The notes: generated from the letters alone by a model not told the origin. Shown: positions 15,855 to 25,298, numbered from the stretch's first letter. The stretch: 39,390 bases of DNA from an uncultured Lachnospiraceae bacterium (GCA_947625465.1 CANQOK010000019.1:1-39390); one strand, 5' to 3'. Numbers and translations: made by a program.

Positions 15855-18800
15855 TTATTCCGTCCGCAGCGCAACGACCGGATCTTTCTTTGCGGCGCTT
15901 CTGGAAGGAATGATGCCGGCAAATAAGGTCAGGAATACGCTGATTGCGATCAGAACGACAGCCGCCGGAACCGGCAGGTATGCGCTCAGGTTGTTGATTT
16001 CGGTCAGATGGTGCAGGATCATGTTGATCGGGATGCACAGCAGGTACGTAATGAGAACGCCCAGCGCACCGGAAGTAAATCCGATGATAACGGTTTCCGC
16101 ATTGAACATGCTGGATACATTTCGCTTGGATGCGCCGATCGCGCGCAGGATACCGATTTCTTTGGTCCGCTCCTGTACGGAGATCAGTGTGATAACGCCG
16201 ATCATAATCGATGATACGATCAGGGAAACAGCCACAAATGAGATCAGTACATAGGTGATGGCGTTGATGATGGAAGTCACAGAGGACATCATCAGTCCCA
16301 CGTAATCGGTATAGGTGATCTTCTGCAGTTCTTCTACCGTATCATTGTAAGCCGCGATCGCCTCTTCGATCACATCTTTATTCTCAAAGGTGGAAGCGTA
16401 CAGGTTAATGGTCGCGGGTTCGTCCAGATTGACATATCCCAGATCTTCCAGGTTTCCGTCATAGCTGGATTCCGAGAATACCAGCACCTCGTCATAGTAG
16501 CTGACGCACTGTTCATCCGTGTAATCAGGCATTGCCAGATCCAGGGCAGCGGCCAGCTCGGCAGGTTTCATTCCCTTTAACTGTTCAGCAACCTGGGCGG
16601 CATACTGCGCCTTGGTCTGCTCGATTACCATCTGGGTAAACATTTCCTTCATGTCTGCGTCCGTCATAGCGGAAATATAATCGGAAACCTCCGATTCGCT
16701 CATATTCATGGTCTGCGTCAGCGCCTGCAGCATCGCCTTTTCCATATCTTCCCGGGTCATGGGATCGACGGTCTGGGAAACCGCCGCGTCCAGCTGCTCC
16801 TGGGAAGGAATGCTCATGATCTTTACATAAGCATCCGCCTTGCCCTGCTCATTTAACTCCTTTACATAATTTTTGAACTCATCGATCTTTTCCTGATCGG
16901 ACAGATTGCCGGTGTTTTCTTTAAACGGAAGACCGGTGAAAATGTCGACGGAAGGATCCTTTAACTGTGCTTCAATGGCAGCAGAATCTTTCGCGTGTTC
17001 GATTACATATTTCGTCAGGTCGCTGGTATAGGCGATAGAGCCGGACAGCATGGTGGAAACGGCGTCCTGATTGGGACGGATGATCCCGGATACCTTTAAT
17101 GTCACGCCGTTGTCATATAAGTATTTCAAACCTGTCTGTGTCTCCCGCAGATCGGTATACAGACCGGTTTTTTCATCATAAATATAGCAGTCGGAATTGA
17201 ACACTACCCGGAAATCCCTGCTGCAGATATCCTCATAGGACCATTTGTGTTCTTCGATCTTGATTTCGCCTTTGTTGAAAGCGGCCTTAGCCAGTTCGTC
17301 CATTTCTTCTTTGGATTTCAGGCCCATGGCGTAAAGCGCCATATCATCGAGCTCGTTATTTTCATCCAAAACCAGAACGACTTCATTATACTGATTCGGC
17401 CAGGAACCGTAAACTAAGTCATACTGCTTTTCCAGCAGGGGGTTGATCAGTTTGCCGTTATCGCCGGGCAGCATCTCCTGCCATAAAACGGCGGAGGAAC
17501 CGAACATACCGGGCATATTGGCTTGTGTCTGGCTGGACATCCCGTACTGCTCTCCCATATCCATCATGGAAGAAAGATCCATACCGAAGTACTCGATCAG
17601 CATTTCCTGCAGAAGCTCCCGGGTATCGGAAAGGATCACATTGCCGTCAACGTTCTTTGTATAGACCAGCAGATCCAGATTATAAGTATACTGTACGCCG
17701 TTAATTGCGTCTCTCAGTTTGTTTTCTTCAGAGTCTTCGCTTCGTTTCTGCTCCAGATATTCCTTAAACGCCTTCAGGTCGTTTTCTTCTGCCTCCATGG
17801 AATTTAAGGAATTGATCATATTGTAGACCATCGTTTTCTGGTAGACAGCGTCATTGTCGTGTTCAAGACCGGATTCCGCCCGCTGCATAAAGGTAGACAG
17901 CAAAGTGCTCATATCGATGTGCTGCGCCTCCAGCGTCAGCGGATAGGAGGAAAGGGTATCTTCCTGCACGGTATTGATATAAGCGGTCATGCCCTGCGAA
18001 ACCGCCAGGATCAGCGCGATCCCGATAATACCGATGCTCCCGGCGAATGAAGTCAGAATGGTCCGGCCTTTCTTGGTAAACAGGTTCTTTAAGGACAGGC
18101 CGAAAGCAGTCGCAAAGGACATGGAAGGCTTTTTCTTCCTGCTGTCGGTAGCTTTGGCCTGCAGCTTAGTCTGCTCCGCAGCCAGATCTTCTTTGGAAAG
18201 CGGCGTCGAGTCGTCGGTGATCGTACCGTCCAGCATCCGGATGATCCGGGTCGAATATTTCTCCGCCAGGTCCGGGTTATGCGTAACCATGATGACCAGC
18301 CGGTTCTTTGCGACTTCCTTTAAAATATCCATTACCTGGATACTGGTCGCGGTATCCAGCGCGCCGGTCGGCTCATCCGCCAGAATAATATCCGGGTTGT
18401 TTACCAGCGCACGCGCGATCGCTACCCGCTGCATCTGACCGCCAGACATCTCGCTGGGTTTTTTCTTTAACTGGTCTCCCAGGCCTACGTCTTCCAGCGC
18501 CTGGATCGCGCGTTTGCGGCGTTCCACTTTGCCGACGCCGGACAGGGAAAGCGCCAGTTCTACATTCTGCAAAACCGTCTGATGGGGGATCAGGTTATAG
18601 GTCTGAAATACAAATCCGATGGAATGGTTTCGATAAGCGTCCCAGTCCCGATCTTTAAAATCCTTGGTAGAGCGGCCGTTAATGACCAGATCCCCGTCGG
18701 TGTACTGGTCCAGACCGCCGATAATATTCAGCATGGTTGTTTTTCCGCATCCGGAAGGCCCCAGGATTGAAACGAATTCACTCTCCCGGAACTGCAGGCT

Positions 18801-18872
18801 GATTCCCTTTAAGGCGTGTACGACACCGTCGCCGGCAGGATAATCTTTTTTAATGTCTATCAGCTCAAGCAT
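15855..18872 (-). CDS. MacB-like ABC transporter, ATPase fused to FtsX-type permease
   Basis: A 1005-residue fusion. Residues 1-225 are an ABC ATPase of the MacB/LolD type: Walker A GPSGCGKT at 38-45, signature MSGGQMQRVAIARAL, Walker B IILADEPTG. A linker leads to TM1 (RTILTSFAGSIGIIGIALIL). A ~500-residue extracytoplasmic domain follows, and then three C-terminal helices with the FtsX motif ERTKEIGILRAIGASK. Such proteins act as mechanotransmission machines for lipoprotein, peptide or toxin handling rather than simple channels; the substrate is unknown. The start at 18872 is chosen for GGAGG (18883-18879, 6 nt away); an in-frame ATG at 18908 lies before it. It has its own promoter at 18960-18932 and looks monocistronic. 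Confidence 0.92.
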   Translation of the reverse strand: MLELIDIKKDYPAGDGVVHALKGISLQFRESEFVSILGPSGCGKTTMLNIIGGLDQYTDGDLVINGRSTKDFKDRDWDAYRNHSIGFVFQTYNLIPHQTVLQNVELALSLSGVGKVERRKRAIQALEDVGLGDQLKKKPSEMSGGQMQRVAIARALVNNPDIILADEPTGALDTATSIQVMDILKEVAKNRLVIMVTHNPDLAEKYSTRIIRMLDGTITDDSTPLSKEDLAAEQTKLQAKATDSRKKKPSMSFATAFGLSLKNLFTKKGRTILTSFAGSIGIIGIALILAVSQGMTAYINTVQEDTLSSYPLTLEAQHIDMSTLLSTFMQRAESGLEHDNDAVYQKTMVYNMINSLNSMEAEENDLKAFKEYLEQKRSEDSEENKLRDAINGVQYTYNLDLLVYTKNVDGNVILSDTRELLQEMLIEYFGMDLSSMMDMGEQYGMSSQTQANMPGMFGSSAVLWQEMLPGDNGKLINPLLEKQYDLVYGSWPNQYNEVVLVLDENNELDDMALYAMGLKSKEEMDELAKAAFNKGEIKIEEHKWSYEDICSRDFRVVFNSDCYIYDEKTGLYTDLRETQTGLKYLYDNGVTLKVSGIIRPNQDAVSTMLSGSIAYTSDLTKYVIEHAKDSAAIEAQLKDPSVDIFTGLPFKENTGNLSDQEKIDEFKNYVKELNEQGKADAYVKIMSIPSQEQLDAAVSQTVDPMTREDMEKAMLQALTQTMNMSESEVSDYISAMTDADMKEMFTQMVIEQTKAQYAAQVAEQLKGMKPAELAAALDLAMPDYTDEQCVSYYDEVLVFSESSYDGNLEDLGYVNLDEPATINLYASTFENKDVIEEAIAAYNDTVEELQKITYTDYVGLMMSSVTSIINAITYVLISFVAVSLIVSSIMIGVITLISVQERTKEIGILRAIGASKRNVSSMFNAETVIIGFTSGALGVLITYLLCIPINMILHHLTEINNLSAYLPVPAAVVLIAISVFLTLFAGIIPSRSAAKKDPVVALRTE

Positions 18873-18931
18873 CACAATCCTCCATTTCTCAAACAATTTG
18901 AAATCCAAAGCAATTAAAAATGTGTATGACT

Positions 18932-18960
18932 ATTATAGACGCCTTTTGTGTATTTTACAA
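18932..18960 (-). promoter_or_regulatory. Promoter of the MacB-like gene
   Basis: On the reverse strand TTGTAA (18960-18955) and TATAAT (18937-18932) are separated by 17 nt. Confidence 0.65.
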
Positions 18961-19024
18961 GGATATCCATTGGGAAAAATTCTTAAAAAAGTATGTCCTG
19001 AATCAAAACGAAATCAATCGTTCA

Positions 19025-19053
19025 TTGATTTTTGAGAGCTGCTTGTATATAAT
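19025..19053 (+). promoter_or_regulatory. Promoter of the SbcD/SbcC-like pair
   Basis: TTGATT (19025-19030) and TATAAT (19048-19053) with a 17-nt spacer, 30 bp before the start codon at 19084. Confidence 0.7.
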
Positions 19054-19083
19054 GGAACAAAGAAAAATGAAATGGGGATTTCT

Positions 19084-20148
19084 ATGAAACTGATACATTG
19101 TGCGGATATTCATCTGGGCTCCAAAATGGAAGCGAGGCTGCCCAGGGAAAAGGCGGAGGAACGGAAAAAAGAGGTTCGCGCCACATTTCAGCGTATGGTG
19201 CAGTATGCTGCACAGGAAGGCGTAACGGCTATTTTACTGGCGGGGGATGTATTCGATTCCGACAGGCCGTTTAAAAGAGATAAAGAATTTTTTTATAGCG
19301 TGGTACGGAATAATCCGGAAATTGATTTTCTGTATCTGCGCGGGAACCATGACAGCCTGGAATCCTATACGGAGGACGACCTGGAAAACCTAAAGACCTT
19401 TGGAAAAGAGTGGACGACCTATACATATGGAAACGTAAGGATTACCGGGATCGAACTGGCGCCGGAAAACGCCGCTTCGATCTACAGTACACTGGAACTG
19501 GATCCGGATCGGCAGAATTTCGTAATGCTCCACGGACAGGCCGACAGCAGCAGAGGAAAAGACCGGATCCATATTGCCCGGCTTGGAGGCAAACAGATCG
19601 ACTATCTGGCGCTGGGGCATATCCATTCTTACAGTGTAAACAAGCTGGACGACCGCGGCGTATATGTATACAGCGGCTGTCTGGAAGGACGCGGATTTGA
19701 TGAAACCGGAGAAAAGGGATTTGTGCTGATCGAAACGGACGGAGAGATCCGTCACCGCTTTATTCCGTTTGCCTGCCGGACCATTGAGGAGGTCACCGTG
19801 GATATCAGTGATACGGAGGACAGTTATCATGCCGCTCAGCGGGTTCGGGCAGAGCTTTCCGCCGCGCCGGATCACATGATCCGGGTTAATCTTACGGGCG
19901 AGATCGCATTTGACAATGATTCACTGGAAAAGGAACTGGAAGCGTATCTTGCTCCGGAATACTATTTCGTCTCGGTAAAGGATAAGACAGCTCGGAAGAT
20001 TGATCCGGACAGTCTGGCCGGCGATGTGTCGCTGCGGGGTGAATTTATCCGTACCGTGCTGCAGAATGAGACCTATAGTGAAACGGAGCGGCAGCAGATC
20101 ATTCGCGCGGGGCTTCGGGCATTGCGCGGAGAAAGTGTGGAAGGATAG
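19084..20148 (+). CDS. DNA repair exonuclease, SbcD/Mre11-like (YhaO type)
   Basis: A 354-residue calcineurin-like phosphoesterase. Mre11/SbcD metal motifs appear in order: HCADIHLGS (residues 5-13), LLAGDVFDSD, RGNHDS, MLHGQ and LGHIHSY. The family cleaves DNA ends and hairpins with an SMC-like ATPase partner, which is the next gene. Size and partner resemble Bacillus YhaO more than classical SbcD. ATG at 19084 is used since the conserved MKLIHCADIH starts there; an ATG at 19072 adds four residues. The next gene begins 3 bp after the stop. Confidence 0.9.
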   Translation: MKLIHCADIHLGSKMEARLPREKAEERKKEVRATFQRMVQYAAQEGVTAILLAGDVFDSDRPFKRDKEFFYSVVRNNPEIDFLYLRGNHDSLESYTEDDLENLKTFGKEWTTYTYGNVRITGIELAPENAASIYSTLELDPDRQNFVMLHGQADSSRGKDRIHIARLGGKQIDYLALGHIHSYSVNKLDDRGVYVYSGCLEGRGFDETGEKGFVLIETDGEIRHRFIPFACRTIEEVTVDISDTEDSYHAAQRVRAELSAAPDHMIRVNLTGEIAFDNDSLEKELEAYLAPEYYFVSVKDKTARKIDPDSLAGDVSLRGEFIRTVLQNETYSETERQQIIRAGLRALRGESVEG

Positions 20149-20151
20149 AAA

Positions 20152-22728
20152 ATGAGGCTGATCAACGGTTATATTGAAAATTTTGGAACGATTAAAGAGA
20201 CAGAGATTTCCTTTTCCGGCGGTATTACGGAATTTTGCAGGGAAAACGGCTATGGGAAAACAACACTGGCGACTTTTTTGAAGGCGATGTTTTACGGACT
20301 TCCTGCCGCCAGAAAGAATCAGAAATTTAACGACAGAATGCATTTTTATCCGTTTCACGGCGGCAAATTCGGCGGAAGCCTGACTTTTGAAAAGGGAGGA
20401 AAGCAGTATCGGATCGAGCGCTTTTTCGATAAGGGCAGCGGTGCCAAAGATACCTTTGCCGTATACTGCGGCGGAACGCCGACGGAGGAATTCGGGCCGG
20501 AGATCGGAAAGGAACTGTTCGGCCTGGACGAAGAAGCCTTTATGCGCACGATCTTTATTACAGCCGAGCAGATCACGATGCGCTCCAACGGAAGCATTAG
20601 TGCGAAACTCAACAATTATGTGGATCACACAGACGAGGTCAATAATTTTGATACCGCGAAGGAAATTCTGGACAAGGCAAGAAAAAATCTGAAGCCCGAC
20701 CGGGGAAACGGTGGTCTGATCTCCGGACAGCAGGATACGATTCGTGAATTAAATCAGCAGATCGAAAATCTGAACCGCATTTCCGATGCGCTGGGCGGAA
20801 AGTATGAAAGATCAGAGGAACTGAGAAAGGAGATTGCCGGGCTGGAGGTACAGGAAAAGCAGATCCGGGACAGAAGCGTACTGCTTCAAAAATGGGAAAA
20901 TTATGATGGCCGTGTGGCCGCATATCAGAAAGAACGGCAGGACAGGGACGCGCTGTTAAAGCAATATCCGCAGGGAATCCCCACAACCGAAGAAACAGAG
21001 CAGATGCAGGCTGCATGGAATCAGATGACCGTACTGCGGGCAAATCGGGAGGCGGCTGCCTTTGACGCCGGGAAACAGAATCGGCTGGAAGAGCTTGCCG
21101 ATGTATTTGCGGAGGGATATCCGGACGATATTCGGCTGGAACAGGAAGCAGCGAAGATCTCAGATATCGAAAGACTTGGCTATGAGATCGGCAGCCTGCA
21201 GGCGCAGAAGCCTGCGGAACGGCAGCAGAAACTGGCGGAACGGTTTGACGGACACGCGCCTTCTGACGAGGTGAAAAAGAATATAGAAAAAAATGTAAGG
21301 GCATATCAGGAGGCGGAAGCCGCATGGCGCAGCGCAAATCATAAGGCGGAAGAAGCCGCCCTGCAGCAGCCGGAACCGAAGAAAGGCGGGAAAGCGCTGC
21401 TGTTCGGCGTACTTGCGGCAGCCCTGCTGATCGCGGGCGGTATTTTTACGCTGGGAACCCGGACACAGGCCGGCGTGGCCCTGCTGGTGGCCGGGCTCCT
21501 GCTGCTCTTCGGAATCGGATTTTACTATATTCTGGGAAGAGTCAGAGCCATAACGGCAGTACGGCCGGATCGAACCGATGAAAATTTGCAGCAGCTGCGG
21601 CAGCAGATGGAGGAATCCCGGATGCTGGTGAAGCAGCTTCTGGTTCCCTATGGCTATGAAGTAGAGAATGTGGAAACGGATGCCGCGTTCTTTCGGAAGG
21701 ACGCTGAGGAATACGAAGAATTTTTGCGGCATAGGAAGGAGACTGCGGCCGTGCTGCGGGAAAAAGAAGACGCCTGCCGGCAGCTGAAAACAGAAGCGGC
21801 AGCGTTTCTGAAACAATATGGGCTGTCTGCGGACGATTTCAGCAGAGAACTGCAGAAACTGCGGAGTATGCGGGACGAATATCTGCGGCTTTTCCGGGAG
21901 GAAAAAGAAGCGCGGGAAAAACGGGAACAGTATGCAAAGCAGTATCAGGCACGGCTGGAGGATATTCAGGAGATTTTGTCGGCTTACGGACTGGAACTGC
22001 TTCCGGATCTGGAGGGACAGCTGAAACGGCTGGAAACAGACCGAAGCGAATGCGACCGGCTGAAGAACTCTGCTGACACGCTGGAAAAACAGGCGGAGGA
22101 ATATAAGCGGGAACAGGGACTTTCTGCCCGCCCGGACGGAACTGTTCCGGATCTGCGGGAAATGGAGGAACGGTTAACCGACTTGAGAAAGAAGTCCGCA
22201 CAGATCGAGCGGGAGATCGCGGAGGACGAGCGGGAACTGGAGAAGCTGGAGGAAAAACAGAATCAGCTGGCTTTGGCGGAAGAAACCCTGGAAGCTTATA
22301 AAAAGAAACACAGGATTTATCGGGAGACGATCGAAGCTTTGAAAACGGCGGAGGAAAATCTGAAGGAAAAATATGTGGCGCCGGTCAAAACGAAGTTTCA
22401 GCATTACGCGGACCGGATTGAAGCGGCGCTGGGAGAAAAGGTCACAATGGATCGGGATTTCCGCATTTCCTTTGAGCGGGGCGGAGAAAACCGCGGCGAC
22501 GGGCATTTGAGCGCGGGACAGTATACCGCCTGCGCGCTCTGTTTCCGGCTGGCGTTAATCGATAATCTGTATGAGACAGAACAGCCCTTTATCATTATGG
22601 ACGATCCGTTTGTGAATCTGGACGCGCAGCATATGGAAAACGTTATGAAACTGGTACGGCTGCTGGCAAAAGAAAAGCAGATCATCTATTTCTGCTGCCA
22701 TGAGAGCCGGAAGCTTAAAGAGGCGTGA
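20152..22728 (+). CDS. AAA/SMC-like ATPase, SbcC/YhaN type with central membrane segments
   Basis: An 858-residue Rad50/SbcC-like ATPase. Walker A ENGYGKTT is at residues 31-38, long coiled coils fill ~180-400 and ~475-740, and the C-terminal head has the signature region GHLSAGQYTACAL and Walker B FIIMDDPFVNLDA. Two adjacent hydrophobic helices (about 414-435 and 440-463) lie mid-coil, as in Bacillus YhaN. The complex may therefore be membrane-tethered, unlike ordinary SbcC. It follows the nuclease gene after 3 bp and surely works with it in processing DNA ends. Codon use is GC-richer than in the Wadjet region, consistent with core genome. Confidence 0.9.
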   Translation: MRLINGYIENFGTIKETEISFSGGITEFCRENGYGKTTLATFLKAMFYGLPAARKNQKFNDRMHFYPFHGGKFGGSLTFEKGGKQYRIERFFDKGSGAKDTFAVYCGGTPTEEFGPEIGKELFGLDEEAFMRTIFITAEQITMRSNGSISAKLNNYVDHTDEVNNFDTAKEILDKARKNLKPDRGNGGLISGQQDTIRELNQQIENLNRISDALGGKYERSEELRKEIAGLEVQEKQIRDRSVLLQKWENYDGRVAAYQKERQDRDALLKQYPQGIPTTEETEQMQAAWNQMTVLRANREAAAFDAGKQNRLEELADVFAEGYPDDIRLEQEAAKISDIERLGYEIGSLQAQKPAERQQKLAERFDGHAPSDEVKKNIEKNVRAYQEAEAAWRSANHKAEEAALQQPEPKKGGKALLFGVLAAALLIAGGIFTLGTRTQAGVALLVAGLLLLFGIGFYYILGRVRAITAVRPDRTDENLQQLRQQMEESRMLVKQLLVPYGYEVENVETDAAFFRKDAEEYEEFLRHRKETAAVLREKEDACRQLKTEAAAFLKQYGLSADDFSRELQKLRSMRDEYLRLFREEKEAREKREQYAKQYQARLEDIQEILSAYGLELLPDLEGQLKRLETDRSECDRLKNSADTLEKQAEEYKREQGLSARPDGTVPDLREMEERLTDLRKKSAQIEREIAEDERELEKLEEKQNQLALAEETLEAYKKKHRIYRETIEALKTAEENLKEKYVAPVKTKFQHYADRIEAALGEKVTMDRDFRISFERGGENRGDGHLSAGQYTACALCFRLALIDNLYETEQPFIIMDDPFVNLDAQHMENVMKLVRLLAKEKQIIYFCCHESRKLKEA

Positions 22729-22730
22729 AA

Positions 22731-22765
22731 AGCCGGAGTTTTCTCTGGATAAGAAAGTTCCGGCT
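22731..22765. terminator. Hairpin between convergent SbcC-like and XRE genes
   Basis: AGCCGGA (22731-22737) pairs with TTCCGGCT (22758-22765), extended by AGTTTTCT/AAGAAAGT pairing. A T run follows only on the reverse strand (TTTTC), so it should stop the leftward XRE transcript best. Confidence 0.6.
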
Positions 22766-22779
22766 CTTGGATCGCTGAC

Positions 22780-23064
22780 TTACGGCAGCAGCGGGTGCAG
22801 TCGTTTATCTTCTTCTGTTTTTGTACCGTCAATGAGATACGAATAGGATACCTGAAATACTTCGGATAGTGCTTTCAATTCCAAATCCGTGACATATCTT
22901 TGATAGGTTTCGATCCGGGTGATCACATTTTTGTCAATGTCATACCCGTTGAGCTGTAATCTGTTTGCCAGATCGCGCTGTGAAAATGATCTGTATTTTC
23001 GGAGCGTGATCAGTTGAGGCGCAACAAAATTTTTTTCTCCGGTTTCTCTGCGTTGCTTTGGCAT
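22780..23064 (-). CDS. XRE family transcriptional regulator
   Basis: A 94-residue single-domain regulator. The Cro/C1-type helix-turn-helix covers ~18-75 (LITLRKYRSFSQRDLANRLQ, then NVITRIETYQRYVTDLELKAL and LSEVFQVSYSYLIDG). The ATG at 23064 is selected because AAGGAAG lies 7 nt upstream and the family N-terminus begins here; the open frame to 23220 has no support. It is divergent from the permease gene, whose promoter lies 150 bp away. A 21-nt motif upstream of it recurs upstream of the gene at 25386, suggesting an operator. Confidence 0.85.
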   Translation of the reverse strand: MPKQRRETGEKNFVAPQLITLRKYRSFSQRDLANRLQLNGYDIDKNVITRIETYQRYVTDLELKALSEVFQVSYSYLIDGTKTEEDKRLHPLLP

Positions 23065-23105
23065 CTGTACTTCCTTCTTTACTTTCTTAAAATTAAATAG
23101 AATTG

Positions 23106-23126
23106 CTTGTATCACTTTTTGCACCA
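23106..23126 (+). repeat. Shared 21-nt motif, copy 1 (upstream of XRE gene)
   Basis: Begins CTTGTATCAC and ends TTTTTGCACCA. It is 19/21 identical, same orientation, to 25274-25294, and both are followed by ATTTTAC at nearly the same distance. It lies 42 bp upstream of the XRE start codon. Candidate operator. Confidence 0.5.
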
Positions 23127-23213
23127 TTTTAAATTTTACACATGAATGAAATGGGATTGATTGTAAAAATGAGACAACTGGAAAAATAAGGAAGCGAACA
23201 GCCGGTTTTTTTG

Positions 23214-23242
23214 TTGACAAGCTTTGACAGATATTCTATAAT
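23214..23242 (+). promoter_or_regulatory. Consensus promoter for the permease-kinase operon
   Basis: Perfect TTGACA (23214-23219) and TATAAT (23237-23242) with 17 nt between them, 48 bp before the permease start. Confidence 0.85.
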
Positions 23243-23289
23243 GCAGTTTTGACTAAAAGACGAAAAGACAGTGAAATGGAGGAAAAAAT

Positions 23290-24642
23290 ATGGCACAGAT
23301 ATTGGCTGTTTCAATTTTTGTAGTAATGTTTCTGCTGGTGGTGACAGAGAAGATTGAACGGTATATCGTGACGCTGGTCTGCGGACTGCTGACCTTGCTC
23401 CTGGTTTTTGGAGCGTCAATGCAGAGTATGGATGCGATCATTGAAACCTTGAATGTAAAAAGTATCTTCACGGTTGGATTCTGGTATACGGCAGGAAGCG
23501 CGGAGGAATCCGCGTCCGGAATTAACTGGGCGACCATTATTTTTATTATGGGCATGATGATCATGGTGGAAGGCATGGCAAGAGCGGGATTTTTCCGCTG
23601 GCTGTGCATGAAACTGGCAAGACTGGTTCATTACCGGCCGGTTTTTCTGTTCCTTACCTTTATGGTAATGTCCGCGCTGCTCGCGATGTTCATTGACAGC
23701 ATTACGGTAATCCTGTTTTTGGCGGCGGTTACGGTGGAACTGGCAAAATTGCTGAAATTTGATCCGGTTCCCATGATCATATCGGAAATCTTCTGCGCGA
23801 ATCTGGGTGGTTCGGCGACTATGTGCGGAGATCCGCCGAATATCATTATCGGGACTTCGCTGGGATATTCGTTCAGTGATTTCATTTTAAATACCGGCGT
23901 GCTGGCCGGCGTCAGCCTGATCCTGGTGATCGGTTATTTCTATCTTATATACGGAAAGCAATTAAAACACGTGACGGTTTCGGAGGAGGATATTGCCAAA
24001 ATGCCGGATCCGAAAGAAGCGATCCGGAGCCGGAAAGATTTTATTATCAGCTCTACCATTTTCGGCGGGGCGGTCGTCATGCTGGTTACCCACGCCCAGA
24101 CCGGACTGACCGTGGCGTATATCGGAGCGGTGATCGCAGTGATCACGCTGCTTACGGCCGGAAAAGACGCGTGGAAGCTGATCAAAAAAGTGGATTATAA
24201 AACGATCCTGTTCTTTATTGGCCTGTTTGTGGTTGTAGGCGGACTGGAACAGACGGGCGTGCTGGAAAAGATCGCGGGCCTGATCGGCTCCATCAGCGGC
24301 GGCAATCTGATCGTTATGACGGCGATCATTATCTGGATCTCCGCAGTTGCCAGCGCATTTGTAGACAATATTCCGTTTGCGGCTACCATGATTCCTATTA
24401 TCAAGAGCCTGGCGGCAGCGCAGGGCGTAGATCTGGCGACGCTGGCCTGGACGCTGTCGATGGGTACGGATATCGGCGGAAGTGCGACTCCGATCGGTGC
24501 GTCCGCGAATGTAGTGGGAACTTCCGTAGCTGCCAAAAACGGCTATCTGATCGGCTGGGGCAGGTACTGCAAGGCGGCGGCTCCGGCAACGGTTCTGGTC
24601 GTTGCGGTATCTATGGTGATCATTTTTATCAGATATTGTTAG
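23290..24642 (+). CDS. SLC13 / ArsB-NhaD superfamily permease
   Basis: A 450-residue membrane protein with about 11-12 hydrophobic segments in two repeats of the ion transporter superfamily. Each repeat has a motif near a hairpin: CANLGGSATMCGDPPNIIIGTS (residues ~172-193, quoted in part as CANLGGSATMCGDPPN) and GTDIGGSATPIGASANVVGT. It also carries FIDSITVILFLAAVTVELAK-type helices. Such proteins move anions, arsenite, dicarboxylates or exchange Na+/H+; the substrate cannot be fixed. ATG at 23290 follows GGAGG. The next gene starts 12 bp after the stop, forming a two-gene operon from a consensus promoter. Confidence 0.9.
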   Translation: MAQILAVSIFVVMFLLVVTEKIERYIVTLVCGLLTLLLVFGASMQSMDAIIETLNVKSIFTVGFWYTAGSAEESASGINWATIIFIMGMMIMVEGMARAGFFRWLCMKLARLVHYRPVFLFLTFMVMSALLAMFIDSITVILFLAAVTVELAKLLKFDPVPMIISEIFCANLGGSATMCGDPPNIIIGTSLGYSFSDFILNTGVLAGVSLILVIGYFYLIYGKQLKHVTVSEEDIAKMPDPKEAIRSRKDFIISSTIFGGAVVMLVTHAQTGLTVAYIGAVIAVITLLTAGKDAWKLIKKVDYKTILFFIGLFVVVGGLEQTGVLEKIAGLIGSISGGNLIVMTAIIIWISAVASAFVDNIPFAATMIPIIKSLAAAQGVDLATLAWTLSMGTDIGGSATPIGASANVVGTSVAAKNGYLIGWGRYCKAAAPATVLVVAVSMVIIFIRYC

Positions 24643-24654
24643 GGAGGGTTACAG

Positions 24655-25254
24655 ATGGATCAACAGATCATTATTACGGTTGGCCGTGAATTCGGAAGCG
24701 GCGGGCATGAGATTGCCAGACAGCTGGCGGAACAGCTGAATCTGCATTTTTATGACCGGAGCATGCTGGATGAGATCGCGAAAGCGACGAATGTTGAAGT
24801 GGAATTTCTGGAAAAATATGACGAAAAGCCCCGGAAGCTGTTTGGCTCCAGGCGGGTTGGCGCGTTTTCCAATTCCATGGAGGAGATCATTGCGGAGCTG
24901 CAGTTTGAAAATCTGCGTCAGAAAGCGGAGAGCGGAGAATCCTTCGTGATCGTAGGGCGCTGCGCGGAGTCCGTGCTCAAAGATGTAAAAGGGCTGATCT
25001 CTGTTTTTATCCTGGGCGATCTGCCGGAAAAGGTAAAGCGGATCCGGGAGCGGTATCAGCTCGATGAACAGGAGGCGCTGTTTAAACTGAGACGGCATGA
25101 TAAGAAAAGAAAGCAGTATCACAATTTCCATGCGGAAGGAAAATGGGGAGATTCCCGGACTTATGACATTTGTATTAACAGCAGCCGGCTCGGGATTGAG
25201 AAGACGGTGGAACTGCTCAAATGTTATGTAGAAGAGAGGGTGCAGGCATTTTAG
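24655..25254 (+). CDS. Cytidylate kinase-like family protein
   Basis: A 199-residue P-loop protein of the cytidylate kinase-like family. It begins IIITVGREFGSGGHEIARQL, in which the P-loop is the degenerate GREFGSGG without the usual GKS/T. It continues with FYDRSMLDEIA and FVIVGRCAESVL. True cytidylate kinase phosphorylates CMP; these relatives, common in Clostridia next to transporters, are uncharacterised. GGGAGGG lies 7 nt upstream of ATG 24655. Co-transcription with the permease suggests a linked role. Confidence 0.85.
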   Translation: MDQQIIITVGREFGSGGHEIARQLAEQLNLHFYDRSMLDEIAKATNVEVEFLEKYDEKPRKLFGSRRVGAFSNSMEEIIAELQFENLRQKAESGESFVIVGRCAESVLKDVKGLISVFILGDLPEKVKRIRERYQLDEQEALFKLRRHDKKRKQYHNFHAEGKWGDSRTYDICINSSRLGIEKTVELLKCYVEERVQAF

Positions 25255-25273
25255 AAAATTAGACTCCGTCGGA

Positions 25274-25294
25274 CTTGTATCATTTTTTGCACTA
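25274..25294 (+). repeat. Shared 21-nt motif, copy 2 (upstream of the 25386 gene)
   Basis: Two C/T differences from the copy at 23106-23126. It ends 4 bp before the -35 box of the promoter at 25299, an ideal place for a regulator. Confidence 0.5.
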
Positions 25295-25298
25295 ACTG

